A stretch of DNA of 64,000 bases, taken from NCBI RefSeq assembly GCF_020554865.1, contig NZ_JAJCIC010000004.1:124001-188000 (forward strand), read 5' to 3'. The stretch comes from Lacrimispora sp. 210928-DFI.3.58. Lineage in GTDB: Bacteria; Bacillota; Clostridia; Lachnospirales; Lachnospiraceae. The translations under genes were made by a program, and so were the position numbers. This document shows, piece after piece, positions 8,947 through 17,903 of the stretch; the first letter of the stretch is position 1; each line of letters opens with the position of its first letter. Below the pieces are notes generated by a model. It ran no database searches. It saw only the letters and a list, made by a program, of their open reading frames with translations, and was not told the origin of the DNA.

Positions 8947-9153
8947 TCAACTCACACCACCTCCACACTGTATACTGTCAATAAGTGAATCGCCCGCGGA
9001 ACCCGCGAATTGAATAAATAGATAGAGATACTTCCGAACTTCTCCAGAAAAGAATATCCCAAAGACTTTTTATGAAATAAAAATAAACGATTTTTGTCTG
9101 TCTGTCAAATATCTTTGACTAAAAACGCCCCGCATCTTCGTTGAAAAATTTAA

Positions 9154-9181
9154 GCCGCAGACACATTTCTCGGTCTGCGGC
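9154..9181 (-). terminator. Hairpin terminator downstream of rloB
   Basis: GCCGCAGAC (9154-9162) pairs with GTCTGCGGC (9173-9181) around a 10-base loop. On the plus strand it is followed by CTTTTTCGC and on the minus strand by TTAAATTTTTC, so it can terminate either way. It lies about 100 bases after the rloB stop. The remaining bases 8950-9280 are AT-rich with no gene that I can support. Confidence 0.7.
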
Positions 9182-9282
9182 CTTTTTCGCAATCATCCTA
9201 TGCAAGCGTATTCTCTATCCTGAATAACCATTGTCTGCTGCCCTTGAGATGCCAGTCTCAATTTTTCAATCCATTTACAGCT

Positions 9283-9957
9283 TCATTCCTTTAAATAGGG
9301 CCTCAATTTTTCTACAAGGACATGGACTTTTGTTCCTGGAGCGGCAGCAGAAGGGGATTTTCCTACGTTTATCTTATCAAGCTTTTCAGCATTGGCAATA
9401 GCAGCTTCCATATATGGAAAGAGAATCTGGTACATATCTGCACGATTTTTCTCATATTCTCCCACTCCTTGCGCATTCAAGATCTCTGTAAGTTTTGGCC
9501 AATAGGTGCTCCTATGCAGGTCAGACTGCATGAAACTGAAATGGAGAAGAAACCATAATTCTATGCACTGGTTTGACCAGATAGCGTGATAGACGGTTTC
9601 TTCCGTTGATTCTTCATCACAAAGCTGTGCCGTCTTGTTGATATGATCTGCGGGGAAATCATCGGTATCATAAACCACCCATACATGCTTATATCCATTT
9701 GCGGATGAAGCAGCCATTTGTTTTGCTTTTTGAAAAAGATTCAATGTATTATCACCGGCACCATGGATATTAAGCTCAATTCTGTCTGGGTATGCACGAT
9801 TGATAATATCTTTCATGGCTCCGAAATAGGCTGGTTCTGTCTCAGTTCCTTCTGTGACAATCAGATGGTATTCCGGCTGTATCTTCTTTGGTTTATCGCG
9901 TCTTGCTTTCATCCAGTTTTTGTCAAGATCACTTTTCTTATGTGGTTTTAGAGTCAT
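9283..9957 (-). CDS. rloB: RloB-family TOPRIM-like protein
   Basis: A 224-residue protein of the RloB family. The core pattern is a conserved Glu (Glu36 in LIVTEGTETEPAYF), then an acidic pair in VWVVYDTDDF (residues 97-100), then the family motif NQCIELWFLLHF (129-140). The Glu plus DxD arrangement resembles TOPRIM nucleases. The start ATG overlaps the rloA stop by 4 bases (ATGA), indicating translational coupling. RloB partners RloA in several accessory loci and was first named from type I restriction loci; a role in phage defence is an inference. No restriction genes are visible nearby. Confidence 0.82.
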   Translation of the reverse strand: MTLKPHKKSDLDKNWMKARRDKPKKIQPEYHLIVTEGTETEPAYFGAMKDIINRAYPDRIELNIHGAGDNTLNLFQKAKQMAASSANGYKHVWVVYDTDDFPADHINKTAQLCDEESTEETVYHAIWSNQCIELWFLLHFSFMQSDLHRSTYWPKLTEILNAQGVGEYEKNRADMYQILFPYMEAAIANAEKLDKINVGKSPSAAAPGTKVHVLVEKLRPYLKE

Positions 9958-11159
9958 TTAAATCCACCTCCCAACATATTTGAGAGATATGGATCAGCAC
10001 CATAGCGGCCTTCCAAATACTGCTTATCATAAGCCGCTGTGTTCTTCACCCTGTCATTATCCTCACCGCGGATTTCATGGAGAGAGTAAATCTCGCTTTC
10101 ATGGGCTTCGTTTTCTGCCGCAAACCAGATCTCATCGCGGCGGAATACCGTATTCTTCAACGTGTACATATCATGAGAGGTAAATAGGAGCTGAGCACCG
10201 TACTTGTTGATTTCCTTATTTTTAAATAAAGAAATTACATAACGGAGAAGTTTTGGATGGAGCTTTGCATCCAGCTCGTCTATAATGACCATGCGGCCTT
10301 CTCGGAGTGCGAAAAGGATTACAGGAAGAGCAGCAATCAGCTTTTTAGTACCATCGGACTCATTTGAAAAGGATAATTCATATTCATGTGATTGAAGCGT
10401 TCTCTTCATAAATAGCTGATGGTTTTCCTCATCATAACGATAATCGGTGATATCAATATCCATGTCGTTTAATGCTTGAATAAATTGGTTCTTATATAGA
10501 GCATCCTTCGCAAGCATAATCTGATGCTCTATCATAGGATTCGCATAACTTCTAATAATACAACTCTCAAACCAGGTCATAACTTCGCTAATGACAGAAA
10601 TATCGTAGTTGATTGCCAGAAATGAAAGATATGGCATCTTTGGATTAACGCTGGTATTCATGCTCTTCTTGCTTACACTATAGCCAAGAGTGATACCCTC
10701 TGTCTCACGCTCGAAAATCATAGCCGGCTTCTTACCAGTAATAGCTTTGCGGTAAAGCGACTCAGAGATAACCTCATCATGTTTCAATGAAATGTAGTAG
10801 CAATATTCGTTCTTATCAATGCGAAAAAACAATCGAAACTCTGTAGGTTCATTGCAGGAGGTTTCATCAAATAAAAATGGAATAGCATCCACCTTCTGCT
10901 GGAGGATGAATTTCTGACGGTTCTTCTCAAGTTCGTGCACTGGTTTAACAACGGTGGAAATAACACATGAAAGAGCCATGAGCAGATTGGACTTACCGCC
11001 TCCGTTTGGTCCATATACAACGCTTACCGGAAGCAGATCAACTGCCTTTTCATCTGTAATTAATGTATCCTTGAATTCAGGAAGCATAGCTGCCTGAAAA
11101 TCTAATGTGGTTTCTCCCTTATAAGACTTAAAATTCCGAAAAGAAAATTGGCATAACAT
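9954..11159 (-). CDS. rloA: RloA-type AAA (SMC/OLD-like) ATPase
   Basis: A 401-residue ABC-like AAA_15/AAA_21 ATPase. Walker A is VVYGPNGGGKSNLL (residues 48-60). An ABC-signature-like segment LSFSNESDGTKKLIAALP lies near residue 270 and Walker B is MVIIDELDAKLHP near 300. A switch His follows in LLFTSHDMYTL. The long insert between Walker A and the signature is typical of RloA/AriA-like proteins. It is the first gene of a two-gene operon with rloB, with promoter at 11186-11214 and ribosome site GGAGGTG. Its likely role is as a sensor or scaffold ATPase for the TOPRIM partner, as in other ATPase-TOPRIM defence pairs (inference). Confidence 0.85.
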   Translation of the reverse strand: MLCQFSFRNFKSYKGETTLDFQAAMLPEFKDTLITDEKAVDLLPVSVVYGPNGGGKSNLLMALSCVISTVVKPVHELEKNRQKFILQQKVDAIPFLFDETSCNEPTEFRLFFRIDKNEYCYYISLKHDEVISESLYRKAITGKKPAMIFERETEGITLGYSVSKKSMNTSVNPKMPYLSFLAINYDISVISEVMTWFESCIIRSYANPMIEHQIMLAKDALYKNQFIQALNDMDIDITDYRYDEENHQLFMKRTLQSHEYELSFSNESDGTKKLIAALPVILFALREGRMVIIDELDAKLHPKLLRYVISLFKNKEINKYGAQLLFTSHDMYTLKNTVFRRDEIWFAAENEAHESEIYSLHEIRGEDNDRVKNTAAYDKQYLEGRYGADPYLSNMLGGGFK

Positions 11160-11185
11160 ATATTCGCACCTCCTCTCCTAAAAGT

Positions 11186-11214
11186 ATTATATGCTAATAA
11201 AAGCCAAAATACAA
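11186..11214 (-). promoter_or_regulatory. Sigma-A-type promoter of rloAB
   Basis: Minus-strand TTGTAT (11214-11209), a 17-base spacer and TATAAT (11191-11186), about 27 bases before the rloA ATG. No operator-like dyad overlaps it, which fits constitutive expression. Confidence 0.75.
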
Positions 11215-11266
11215 GTTTTATACAGATTTTAAGAAAAATATTTTCTTAAATGCACATATAAATCGC

Positions 11267-11310
11267 AAAAGATACCGCAGGTACAAACCACCTGTACCTG
11301 CGGTATCTTC
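11267..11310 (-). terminator. Terminator after the amidohydrolase gene
   Basis: AAGATACCGCAGGTAC pairs with GTACCTGCGGTATCTT around a short loop, just past the stop at 11318. It is followed by TTTTGCG on the minus strand. The stem of about 17 bp is nearly perfect, so it ends the AGCS-amidohydrolase transcript and separates it from rloAB. Confidence 0.85.
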
Positions 11311-11317
11311 TTCTCAT

Positions 11318-12931
11318 TTATCCAAACACCTTCCTGCCACCCACATAGGTCTCTAACACAGGAATGTCTTTTATCTTACTCTCCTCCGTCTCAAAGGGAT
11401 CCTCTCCCAGCACCACAAAGTCTGCCAGCATACCGGGAGCGATCCGGCCCTTTACGGCCTCCTCGAAGCTGGCTTCCGCTCCGCGGATGGTGTAGCTGTC
11501 CAAGGCCTCCTGAACCGTGAATTTCTGCTCCGGAAGGTAAGGGCCTACGTTGTCGTGAAGGGTTGTCCTGGTGACTGCGCACTGGATGCAGGCCAAGGCA
11601 TCCGGCAGCTCCACAGGGCAGTCTGTTCCGTTGCTGACGGAAACGCCGTCCTTCATGAGGGTCTTCCAGCTGTAGCTTGTAGAGGCCAGCTCCTTGCCCA
11701 CTCTCTGCTCCACAATGTGGTTGTCGTAGTCCAGGAAAATGCTCTGGGCATATACGTGAAGCTTTAAGCGGCTGATGGCCTCAAGCTGGTCCGGACGGGT
11801 GATCTGGCAGTGGACGATACCGTGACGGTGATCCTCCCTGGGATGCTCCGACAGTGCCTTTTCGATGGAATGGAGGACACGGTCTAAGATGGCGTCCCCG
11901 ATGGTGTGGACTGCCACCTGCATTCCCTGCTCATTGGCATAGCAGATCATCTCATCTAAGGTTTCCTGGCTGAATACCGGAATGCCGCAGGTGGTGGGAT
12001 CGTCTGCATAAGGGCGGCTTAAAAATGCCGTCCTTGCGCCTAATGCGCCGTCTCCCAGCATTTTTAAGGGGCCGATCTTAAAGCGGTCTGTGCCTGCGCC
12101 AGTAATATTTCCGGCCTCCACAAAGGCCTGTAAGCTGGGCAGATCTGTAAAGTTGCTCTGCTCATACACGCGTACAGTCAGCTCTCCTGCTGCCTCCAGC
12201 TCCTTGTAGGCTGCGTTTACCGTCTCCCAGGGCACGCTGCGGAAAAGGCAGTAATCGTCTGTCTGGCTGCTGGTGACACCGTAGGAGTTCAGCGCTTTGC
12301 AGGCCAGACGGATCATATTTTTCAGGGTTTCCTTATCAGGTACCGGGATGGCATCGTATACGATATCCATAGCATTGTCATAGAAACGTCCATCCGGCTC
12401 CCCATTTTCTATGCCGATGCGGCCTCCTTCAGGCTGGGGAGTGTCGGCTGTCACATGCAGCAGCTCCAGCACCTTACTGTTTGCCACCAGGCAGTGGCCG
12501 CAGGCTCTGACAGCGTAGATAGGAACCTCTGTGGATACCTGGTCTAAGTCATGGCGGTCAGGCATGCGGTGCACATCCTGGAAATAATCCTGATTCCAGC
12601 CACGGCCCATGATCCATGCTCCCTCCACCGGCGGATGGGTCTCCATAAATTCCTTCAGGCAGCTGATCATGTCTGCCAGGCTTTCCGTGTGCTTTGCAAG
12701 CTGGGCCGCGTTCAGTGCATTTCCAAAGCCCAGAAGATGCATATGGCTGTCGTTAAAGCCGCTGCACACAAAATGTCCCTCCAGGTCTGAGAGCACATCA
12801 CCCTCTGCCGCCATCGCCTTTGCCTCGGCGCTGCTTCCGGCAAACAGGAACTTCCCTTTTTCCACTACAAATGCCTCCACAAGAGGCAGGGAGCCGGTAT
12901 AGACCCTTCCGTTATAGTAAATTGTCTTCAT
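11318..12931 (-). CDS. YtcJ-like metal-dependent amidohydrolase
   Basis: A 537-residue amidohydrolase_3 family protein with an N-terminal beta-sandwich half, a TIM barrel, and a C-terminal return to the sandwich (GMLADFVVLGEDPF). The first metal motif is SGFNDSHMHLLGFGNA. A likely second ligand region is MQVAVHTIGDAI and a third is HRHGIVHCQITRPD; NGTDCPVE supplies the Asp. No signal peptide is seen. It lies 16 bases after the AGCS symporter, so both are under the lysine riboswitch. That suggests action on an imported amide, peptide or lysine-related compound, but the true substrate is unknown. Confidence 0.88.
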   Translation of the reverse strand: MKTIYYNGRVYTGSLPLVEAFVVEKGKFLFAGSSAEAKAMAAEGDVLSDLEGHFVCSGFNDSHMHLLGFGNALNAAQLAKHTESLADMISCLKEFMETHPPVEGAWIMGRGWNQDYFQDVHRMPDRHDLDQVSTEVPIYAVRACGHCLVANSKVLELLHVTADTPQPEGGRIGIENGEPDGRFYDNAMDIVYDAIPVPDKETLKNMIRLACKALNSYGVTSSQTDDYCLFRSVPWETVNAAYKELEAAGELTVRVYEQSNFTDLPSLQAFVEAGNITGAGTDRFKIGPLKMLGDGALGARTAFLSRPYADDPTTCGIPVFSQETLDEMICYANEQGMQVAVHTIGDAILDRVLHSIEKALSEHPREDHRHGIVHCQITRPDQLEAISRLKLHVYAQSIFLDYDNHIVEQRVGKELASTSYSWKTLMKDGVSVSNGTDCPVELPDALACIQCAVTRTTLHDNVGPYLPEQKFTVQEALDSYTIRGAEASFEEAVKGRIAPGMLADFVVLGEDPFETEESKIKDIPVLETYVGGRKVFG

Positions 12932-12947
12932 GCTATTACTCCTTCAA

Positions 12948-14426
12948 TTACTCGTTATCCTCATAGAACAGGCGGGCGTTCTTCTCCTCTTTTCCAATCC
13001 CAAGATAACGCGCCTTATAATCCTTTAACAGCTTGAAATACTGGCCGGAAAGGATCAGGATCACTGCCACGTTCACAAAGGTAGGAATGGCAGAGGTAAT
13101 GTCCACTACGGTCCAGATAAAGCCTTGGTTGTTGGTCTTAACCAGGTAGATGGTCCACAAAAGACCAGGCAGAGCGCGGACTGCATAGAAAATCTTCATA
13201 ATGACATTCTTCACAGGTCCCTCCTGCTTATATAAATGCTCCAGGATCGCCAGATAGTAGGTAAACCAGCCGCCGGAGGTAGTGACGGTAAAAATTACCA
13301 TGATAATTGCCAGAAGAATGCTTCCCACCGTGCCGAAGCTGCCTGCAAATGCACTTAAGGCAAGAGTTCCGCCATTCGTTCCGTCTGTCCAGTTACCGCT
13401 TAAGATAACAGAGAGAGCTGTGATCGTACAAACGATGAAAGTATCAAAGAACACCTCAAAGGAGCCCCAAAGGCCCTGCTCCACAGGATGGCGTGTTCTT
13501 GCAGAAGCATGGATCATAGGAGAAGTACCCCAACCAGCTTCATTGGAGTATACGGAACGAGCCATACCAACGCGGATCATTTCGCTGACTGCACAGCCTG
13601 CAAAGCCGCCGATGGCTGCAGTACCTGTAAATGCATTTGTAAAAATGGATGCAATTGCGCCGGGAACATGTGTAAGGTTCACCAGGATCATGCCAATGCC
13701 CATAAGGATATACAGGACACTCATAAATGGAACCAGCTTACTGAACAGGGCTGCGATCCTCTTTGTGCCGCCGTCAGTGATGAAATAGGTCAGTACGCAA
13801 AGCAGTGCCCCCATCACAATAACGCCCTCAATCTCAAAGCCGCCAAAGGAAATCATATCCAGCTTAAATGCACCGGAAACCACCTGTGCTGCTGTCAAGG
13901 TGGAAGAGGTTACAAAGAAGGTGGAGAAAATGCCCGCTCCGAAGATGATTGCCGGGATCAGCCAAAGCTTGCCCCACTTGCGCTCCTTTCCCAGACCGCA
14001 CTCCATGTAGTAGGTGGGACCGCCGTAGAAATCGCCCTTCTCGTTTGTATGGCGGTAATAGCAGCCCAGGGTAACTTCTACCTGCTTTAAGATCATCCCT
14101 AAGCAGGCTGTCAGCCACATCCAGAAAACAGCGCCTGGTCCGCCTGCTGCCACAGCAGTTGCAACGCCCGCAATGTTGCCGAAGCCAACGGTTCCGCCGA
14201 TGGCTGTGGAAATGGCCTCAAAGGAACTTAACATACCCTTTTCATTTTCTTGATGCTTGTCCTCTTTTTCAAGAATGCGGCCTGCCGTGCGCTTTAAGAT
14301 CCAGCCGAAGTAGCGGAACTGAAAGAAGCCGGAACGGATGGTAAAATAAAGCCCTGTCACTACCATCAGTACGATCAGTGGTAATCCCCAAAGGATACCG
14401 TCAAGCCAGTTAAGAAAATCAATCAT
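12948..14426 (-). CDS. AGCS-family sodium:amino acid symporter
   Basis: A 492-residue alanine/glycine:cation symporter (AlsT/AgcS type) with about 10-11 membrane segments. Family regions include GTVGFGNIAGVATAVAAGGP, GAVFWMWLTACLGMILKQVEV and YSNEAGWGTSPMIHA. The family normally moves alanine or glycine with Na+, but this copy sits behind a lysine riboswitch and terminator. Its physiological cargo may therefore be lysine or a lysine-linked compound (inference). The start ATG has an AAGGGGG ribosome site. It is first in an operon with the amidohydrolase. Confidence 0.93.
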   Translation of the reverse strand: MIDFLNWLDGILWGLPLIVLMVVTGLYFTIRSGFFQFRYFGWILKRTAGRILEKEDKHQENEKGMLSSFEAISTAIGGTVGFGNIAGVATAVAAGGPGAVFWMWLTACLGMILKQVEVTLGCYYRHTNEKGDFYGGPTYYMECGLGKERKWGKLWLIPAIIFGAGIFSTFFVTSSTLTAAQVVSGAFKLDMISFGGFEIEGVIVMGALLCVLTYFITDGGTKRIAALFSKLVPFMSVLYILMGIGMILVNLTHVPGAIASIFTNAFTGTAAIGGFAGCAVSEMIRVGMARSVYSNEAGWGTSPMIHASARTRHPVEQGLWGSFEVFFDTFIVCTITALSVILSGNWTDGTNGGTLALSAFAGSFGTVGSILLAIIMVIFTVTTSGGWFTYYLAILEHLYKQEGPVKNVIMKIFYAVRALPGLLWTIYLVKTNNQGFIWTVVDITSAIPTFVNVAVILILSGQYFKLLKDYKARYLGIGKEEKNARLFYEDNE

Positions 14427-14466
14427 TTTATTTCCCCCTTGTATTTATCGGCAGTATCAGCCCAAA

Positions 14467-14500
14467 CACAAAAAGCAGCGGTATGAACATACCACTGCTC
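14467..14500 (-). terminator. Riboswitch expression-platform terminator
   Basis: On the minus strand AGCAGTGGTATG (14499-14488) pairs with CATACCGCTGCT (14485-14474) and is followed by a run of Us. It lies between the lysine aptamer and the symporter ATG at 14426. It is the transcription-attenuation hairpin expected to form when lysine is bound. Confidence 0.85.
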
Positions 14501-14520
14501 CATAAACTGTGTCCATGAAA

Positions 14521-14690
14521 CAATAGCTCCAACACCTTAACGGTGAGAGTGCATAGCCTGTTCGACTTATGCCCCAACTCAGACGGCCTACGGCAGCCGC
14601 TGGTTTCGGCGAAACTTCCTTTTCCTGTCCTTCCCGGACTCCGTTGTCTCCAGACAGGTACTAATAAGCTCCGCGCCTCTATTGCCGACA
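14521..14690 (-). ncRNA. Lysine riboswitch (L box)
   Basis: The minus-strand leader carries the conserved L-box elements in order: a P1 arm GGCAATAG (14686-14679) leading into AGAGGCGCGGAGC, then AGTA, the central TTCGCCGAAACC, GGGGCATAAG, and GTTAAGGTGTTGGAG. It closes with CTATTG (14526-14521), which pairs back to P1. The order and spacing follow the well-known lysC leader of Bacillus. An intrinsic terminator follows at 14467-14500. The aptamer should repress the AGCS symporter and amidohydrolase when lysine is abundant. Confidence 0.92.
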
Positions 14691-14731
14691 TTTATTTTAT
14701 TTTCTTATCATAAAATGATTCTCTTTTGCTG

Positions 14732-15682
14732 TCAATAGTTTTTTAGTATCTTTTCCAAAAAGCCTGACACATCCTCAAATACCTCCATGCGGCCCGGTTC
14801 GTTGAGGATCTCATGGCGCATACCTTCATACAGGCGGCTGGTGATAGCATTGTAGCCCTCTGCTGCCAGAAAACCTGCTGCCTGGTAGAACCTCTTTTTG
14901 GAGCCCATGCAGGGATCCTCTGAGCCTGAGACAAACAGGATGGGAAGGCCCGGCTTTTCCGGATGCCAGCCCCTCTTTCCGTAGGTCTGGCACAGGAGCA
15001 CAAGGAGGGACTGATAGCCGTTTAAGGTAAAGGTAAAATTGCAGTAGGGGCTTGCATTGAAGGCCTCTACCACCGCTTTATCTGTACAGATCCAGGCATG
15101 GCTCCTCCCCTCTGACCGGAACGGAAGGTCGAAGACGGTAAACAGCTTATCCATAAGCCTGCTTCTGCTCTGCCCTCCCTTTACTGCCGCCAGCATTGAC
15201 ACAAAGGCCAGGCCCAGGCCTGCAAAGGGCGGTTTGCTGGGGGAACCGCAGACAATAAGGCCGTCAAGGTCCCTCTCATAGTATTTTAAATACACCCGCG
15301 CAGCCAAAGAGCCCATACTGTGACCAAAAAGAAAAAGAGGCAGTCCCTGAAAGCGCTTCTTCGCATAGCGCGTGATCTGGTGAAGGTCTTTTACCAGGCC
15401 AGGTCCGCCATTTTCATAAAAATAGCCCAGATCCGACATGTTCCTGACACTTTTTCCATGGCCCCGGTGGTCGTGTATCACACAGGCAAAGCCTCTTAAG
15501 GCCATGTATTTCATAAAGGGCAGATAACGCTCCTTATGCTCACACATTCCATGGGAGAGCTGCAGGATGGCCCTGGGCCTTTTGGGCAGGACTATGAGGA
15601 CATCAAGAGGCAGGCCGTCATGGCGCGAGGTAAGAGTAACGCTTTCATTGTAGAGGCTGGTGGTATGAAAATCGGTGTTCAT
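14732..15682 (-). CDS. Alpha/beta hydrolase, monoacylglycerol-lipase/lysophospholipase type
   Basis: A 316-residue serine hydrolase. The oxyanion region is LQLSHGMCEHKERYLPF, HDHRGHGKS is the family loop, and the nucleophile elbow is FLFGHSMGSLAARVY. The acid lies in ILFVSGSEDPCMG and the His in YEGMRHEILNE. This matches the Hydrolase_4 family that cleaves monoacylglycerols or lysophospholipids. There is no signal peptide, so it is probably cytoplasmic. It is a single gene, facing the same way as its neighbours but separated by about 290 bases from the phosphate transporter. Confidence 0.9.
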   Translation of the reverse strand: MNTDFHTTSLYNESVTLTSRHDGLPLDVLIVLPKRPRAILQLSHGMCEHKERYLPFMKYMALRGFACVIHDHRGHGKSVRNMSDLGYFYENGGPGLVKDLHQITRYAKKRFQGLPLFLFGHSMGSLAARVYLKYYERDLDGLIVCGSPSKPPFAGLGLAFVSMLAAVKGGQSRSRLMDKLFTVFDLPFRSEGRSHAWICTDKAVVEAFNASPYCNFTFTLNGYQSLLVLLCQTYGKRGWHPEKPGLPILFVSGSEDPCMGSKKRFYQAAGFLAAEGYNAITSRLYEGMRHEILNEPGRMEVFEDVSGFLEKILKNY

Positions 15683-15976
15683 CAGGTTCCTCCTTCGGAC
15701 AGAATGTCATTCTGAGCAGGCACAGACCGCTCCCGCCTGCCAGAATCCATTATATCACGCGCTTTCCTGCCTGTCATGCTTCCGGTTACTGTTTCGGAAT
15801 ACCGTGCTCCCTGTCATTATCCCCCATCTGCTTCTTTCTATACCTGATCCTGTATCCTCCCTGTTCCTCTATTCCATTCCCTCGATCAGATCCGGCAGCC
15901 GGCTGATATTTTTCTTTCCAAAGACCGGCTTCCCGCCTCCAATAACAAGGAACATCTGTTGGCTTTTCAAGCATTC
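15683..15976. other. Intergenic region between Na/Pi transporter and lipase
   Basis: No gene is supported here. A minus-strand stretch (about 15887-15965) can be read as a 28-codon tail with an FLVIGGGKPVFGKKNISR segment that ends at a TAG. It may be a gene remnant, but I do not recognise it. The lipase promoter presumably lies in 15690-15770. Confidence 0.4.
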
Positions 15977-17767
15977 TCATCTCTGCAGCAGCCTGAAATA
16001 CCGGTCATGGGCCTCCTGGTAAGCGCGGTTAAAGTCTTCATCGCGCCCGGAATGCAGCATGGAGATATAGTCATGTACCTGGTGCTTGATCCCAGGTGTT
16101 GCCCTGGCTACCGTTGCCACGCCCACATTGGAGCAGACATCGGAGATGCGCTCTGCTTCTGAGAGCAGATTGAAAAATTCCGTGCCGTTAAATACTCCGC
16201 ACGCTCCGCCGCGGAGGCGCTCCAGATGATGGTTCTTCAATACATTTACCATATCATCCACAACCTCCTCTAACGGTTCGATCTGGCGGGCCGCCTCCAG
16301 CTTCTGCCATTTAAAGGCGTCGCTTGTATAGCCCAGGATCGTATCCAGCAGCTCCCGGAGCACCGTCAGCTCTGACAGGGCGTCCTTTGTAAATACATTA
16401 TCCTCTTCCTTTAATTCTGTGGCGATCTCTGCAATATTTAAGGCATGGTCCCCCAGGCGCTCAAACTCCGTGACCGCGGAATAATAGTAATTCATGATCT
16501 CCACATGATGGTGGGTCGTGATCGCAGCTGAGATCTGGACCAGATAGTTACTCACCCGGTCTGCCATGTTGTCAATGTCGTCCTCGTCCTCCTCGATCTG
16601 CTTCACCACCTTTGGATCATACTGGGTAAACATATCAAAGGCCCGGTTGATGTTTGTTCTGGCCATCTGGCACATCAACATCAGCACATCATAGCAGCGC
16701 CCAAAGGCCAGGGCCGGGGTACTGATGAAGACAGGATTGAGGGCATCCAGCATCTCATCATACTTTCCGACAGCAACAGGCTCGTCCTTTATGATCCGGT
16801 AACTGATCTTTTCATATACACCCACAAAGGGCATCAGGAGCACTGCGCAGGACAGATTGAAGATCGTATTGGTGTTGGCAATGCCGCCGGAATGGATCGC
16901 ACTGTTCCATATACCATTAAGCAGTCCCATTTTATGTATGACTGCCACTGCTACCAGGATCACCACAGATTCGCTTAAATTAAACAGGATGTTCACAATG
17001 CCGACCCGCTTGGCCTCCGGCTTTGCACCTATGTTGCAGACAATGGCCGTTGTCACACAGTCGCCGAGATAAATACCTACCAGCACCGCATAGATACCCC
17101 CGAAGGTCAGCTGGCCGGAGGTTGAAAACGCCTGCAAAATACCGATGGTCGCAGATGAGCTCTGGAGTACAAAGGCAACTCCTGCTCCGGCCGCATAGCC
17201 GATCAGCGGATTACTTCCCAATCCTGAGAAAAGCCGCTCAACAATACCGCTGTCTGTCAGGGCGCTCACCGCATCCGTCATATTCAAAAGCCCGGAAAAC
17301 AGAATGCCGAAGCCAATGATGATCTGCCCTATCTTGCCCGAATCCTTAGACTTCATGCCCATAACGATGATAATACCGATGATCAGCGCCAGAGGCGCCA
17401 GGGTCGAAGGCTTTAAGAATTGCAGAAATGCGGCTCCCGACGTGTTCAAGTCCAGGAGCCGGATGATCTGTCCTGTAACAGTGGTGCCCACATTGGCGCC
17501 GATGATGATGCCCAGGGACTGCCGCAGGGAAATGATCCCCGCGCCCACAAGTCCTGAAGTGATCACGATCGTTGCCGTTGAAGACTGGACCACCGCAGTG
17601 GTCACCATTCCCAGAAGAAATGCCTTGAGCGGAGTTCCGGTAACTCTCTCCATAGCCTTTTTCAGTGTGCCTGAGGAACTTGCCTTCAGTCCGTCTCCCA
17701 TCATGCGCATTCCATACAGGAACATTGCCAGGCCGCCAAAAAGTGTAATTGCACTAAAAATATTCAT
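15977..17767 (-). CDS. Na/Pi cotransporter family protein with PhoU-like tail
   Basis: A membrane protein of about 596 residues with duplicated PNaS transport repeats: LGMVTTAVVQSSTATIVIT near residue 58 and GAGVAFVLQSSSATIGIL near 200, each with the QSSSAT-type motif. From about residue 350 a cytoplasmic PhoU-like helical domain follows (EIMNYYYSAVTEFERLGDHALNIAE). The likely role is sodium-driven phosphate movement. I place the start at ATG 17767 (MNIFSAITLFGG) because AGGTGG lies 6 bases upstream; the ATG two codons earlier abuts that site. A Pho-box-like triple repeat lies upstream at 17813-17840. Confidence 0.93.
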   Translation of the reverse strand: MNIFSAITLFGGLAMFLYGMRMMGDGLKASSSGTLKKAMERVTGTPLKAFLLGMVTTAVVQSSTATIVITSGLVGAGIISLRQSLGIIIGANVGTTVTGQIIRLLDLNTSGAAFLQFLKPSTLAPLALIIGIIIVMGMKSKDSGKIGQIIIGFGILFSGLLNMTDAVSALTDSGIVERLFSGLGSNPLIGYAAGAGVAFVLQSSSATIGILQAFSTSGQLTFGGIYAVLVGIYLGDCVTTAIVCNIGAKPEAKRVGIVNILFNLSESVVILVAVAVIHKMGLLNGIWNSAIHSGGIANTNTIFNLSCAVLLMPFVGVYEKISYRIIKDEPVAVGKYDEMLDALNPVFISTPALAFGRCYDVLMLMCQMARTNINRAFDMFTQYDPKVVKQIEEDEDDIDNMADRVSNYLVQISAAITTHHHVEIMNYYYSAVTEFERLGDHALNIAEIATELKEEDNVFTKDALSELTVLRELLDTILGYTSDAFKWQKLEAARQIEPLEEVVDDMVNVLKNHHLERLRGGACGVFNGTEFFNLLSEAERISDVCSNVGVATVARATPGIKHQVHDYISMLHSGRDEDFNRAYQEAHDRYFRLLQR

Positions 17768-17812
17768 GTCCATCCACCTATAATCTTTTGTAAGGAGGAT
17801 ATCTCTCTCCTC

Positions 17813-17840
17813 TTTACAAAGATTTTACATGGATTTTACG
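17813..17840. promoter_or_regulatory. Pho-box-like triple direct repeat
   Basis: On the plus strand TTTACA (17813-17818), TTTACA (17824-17829) and TTTACG (17835-17840) recur with exact 11-base periodicity (N5 spacers). This matches the architecture of PhoP boxes in Gram-positive bacteria, TT(A/T)ACA repeated each helical turn. It is about 46 bases upstream of the Na/Pi transporter start, where phosphate control makes sense. The promoter elements themselves are not clear. Confidence 0.7.
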
Positions 17841-17903
17841 TAAAATGCTATAGTTTTTTTTCGGATTTTGTAAGAAAATCTTTTCCCCTTATGAACATGA
17901 AGC

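Noticed and set aside
9000..9280. CRISPR-like or attachment-site repeat near rloAB
   Set aside because: Only a terminator hairpin and AT-rich DNA were seen; no repeated spacers or direct repeats at island ends.
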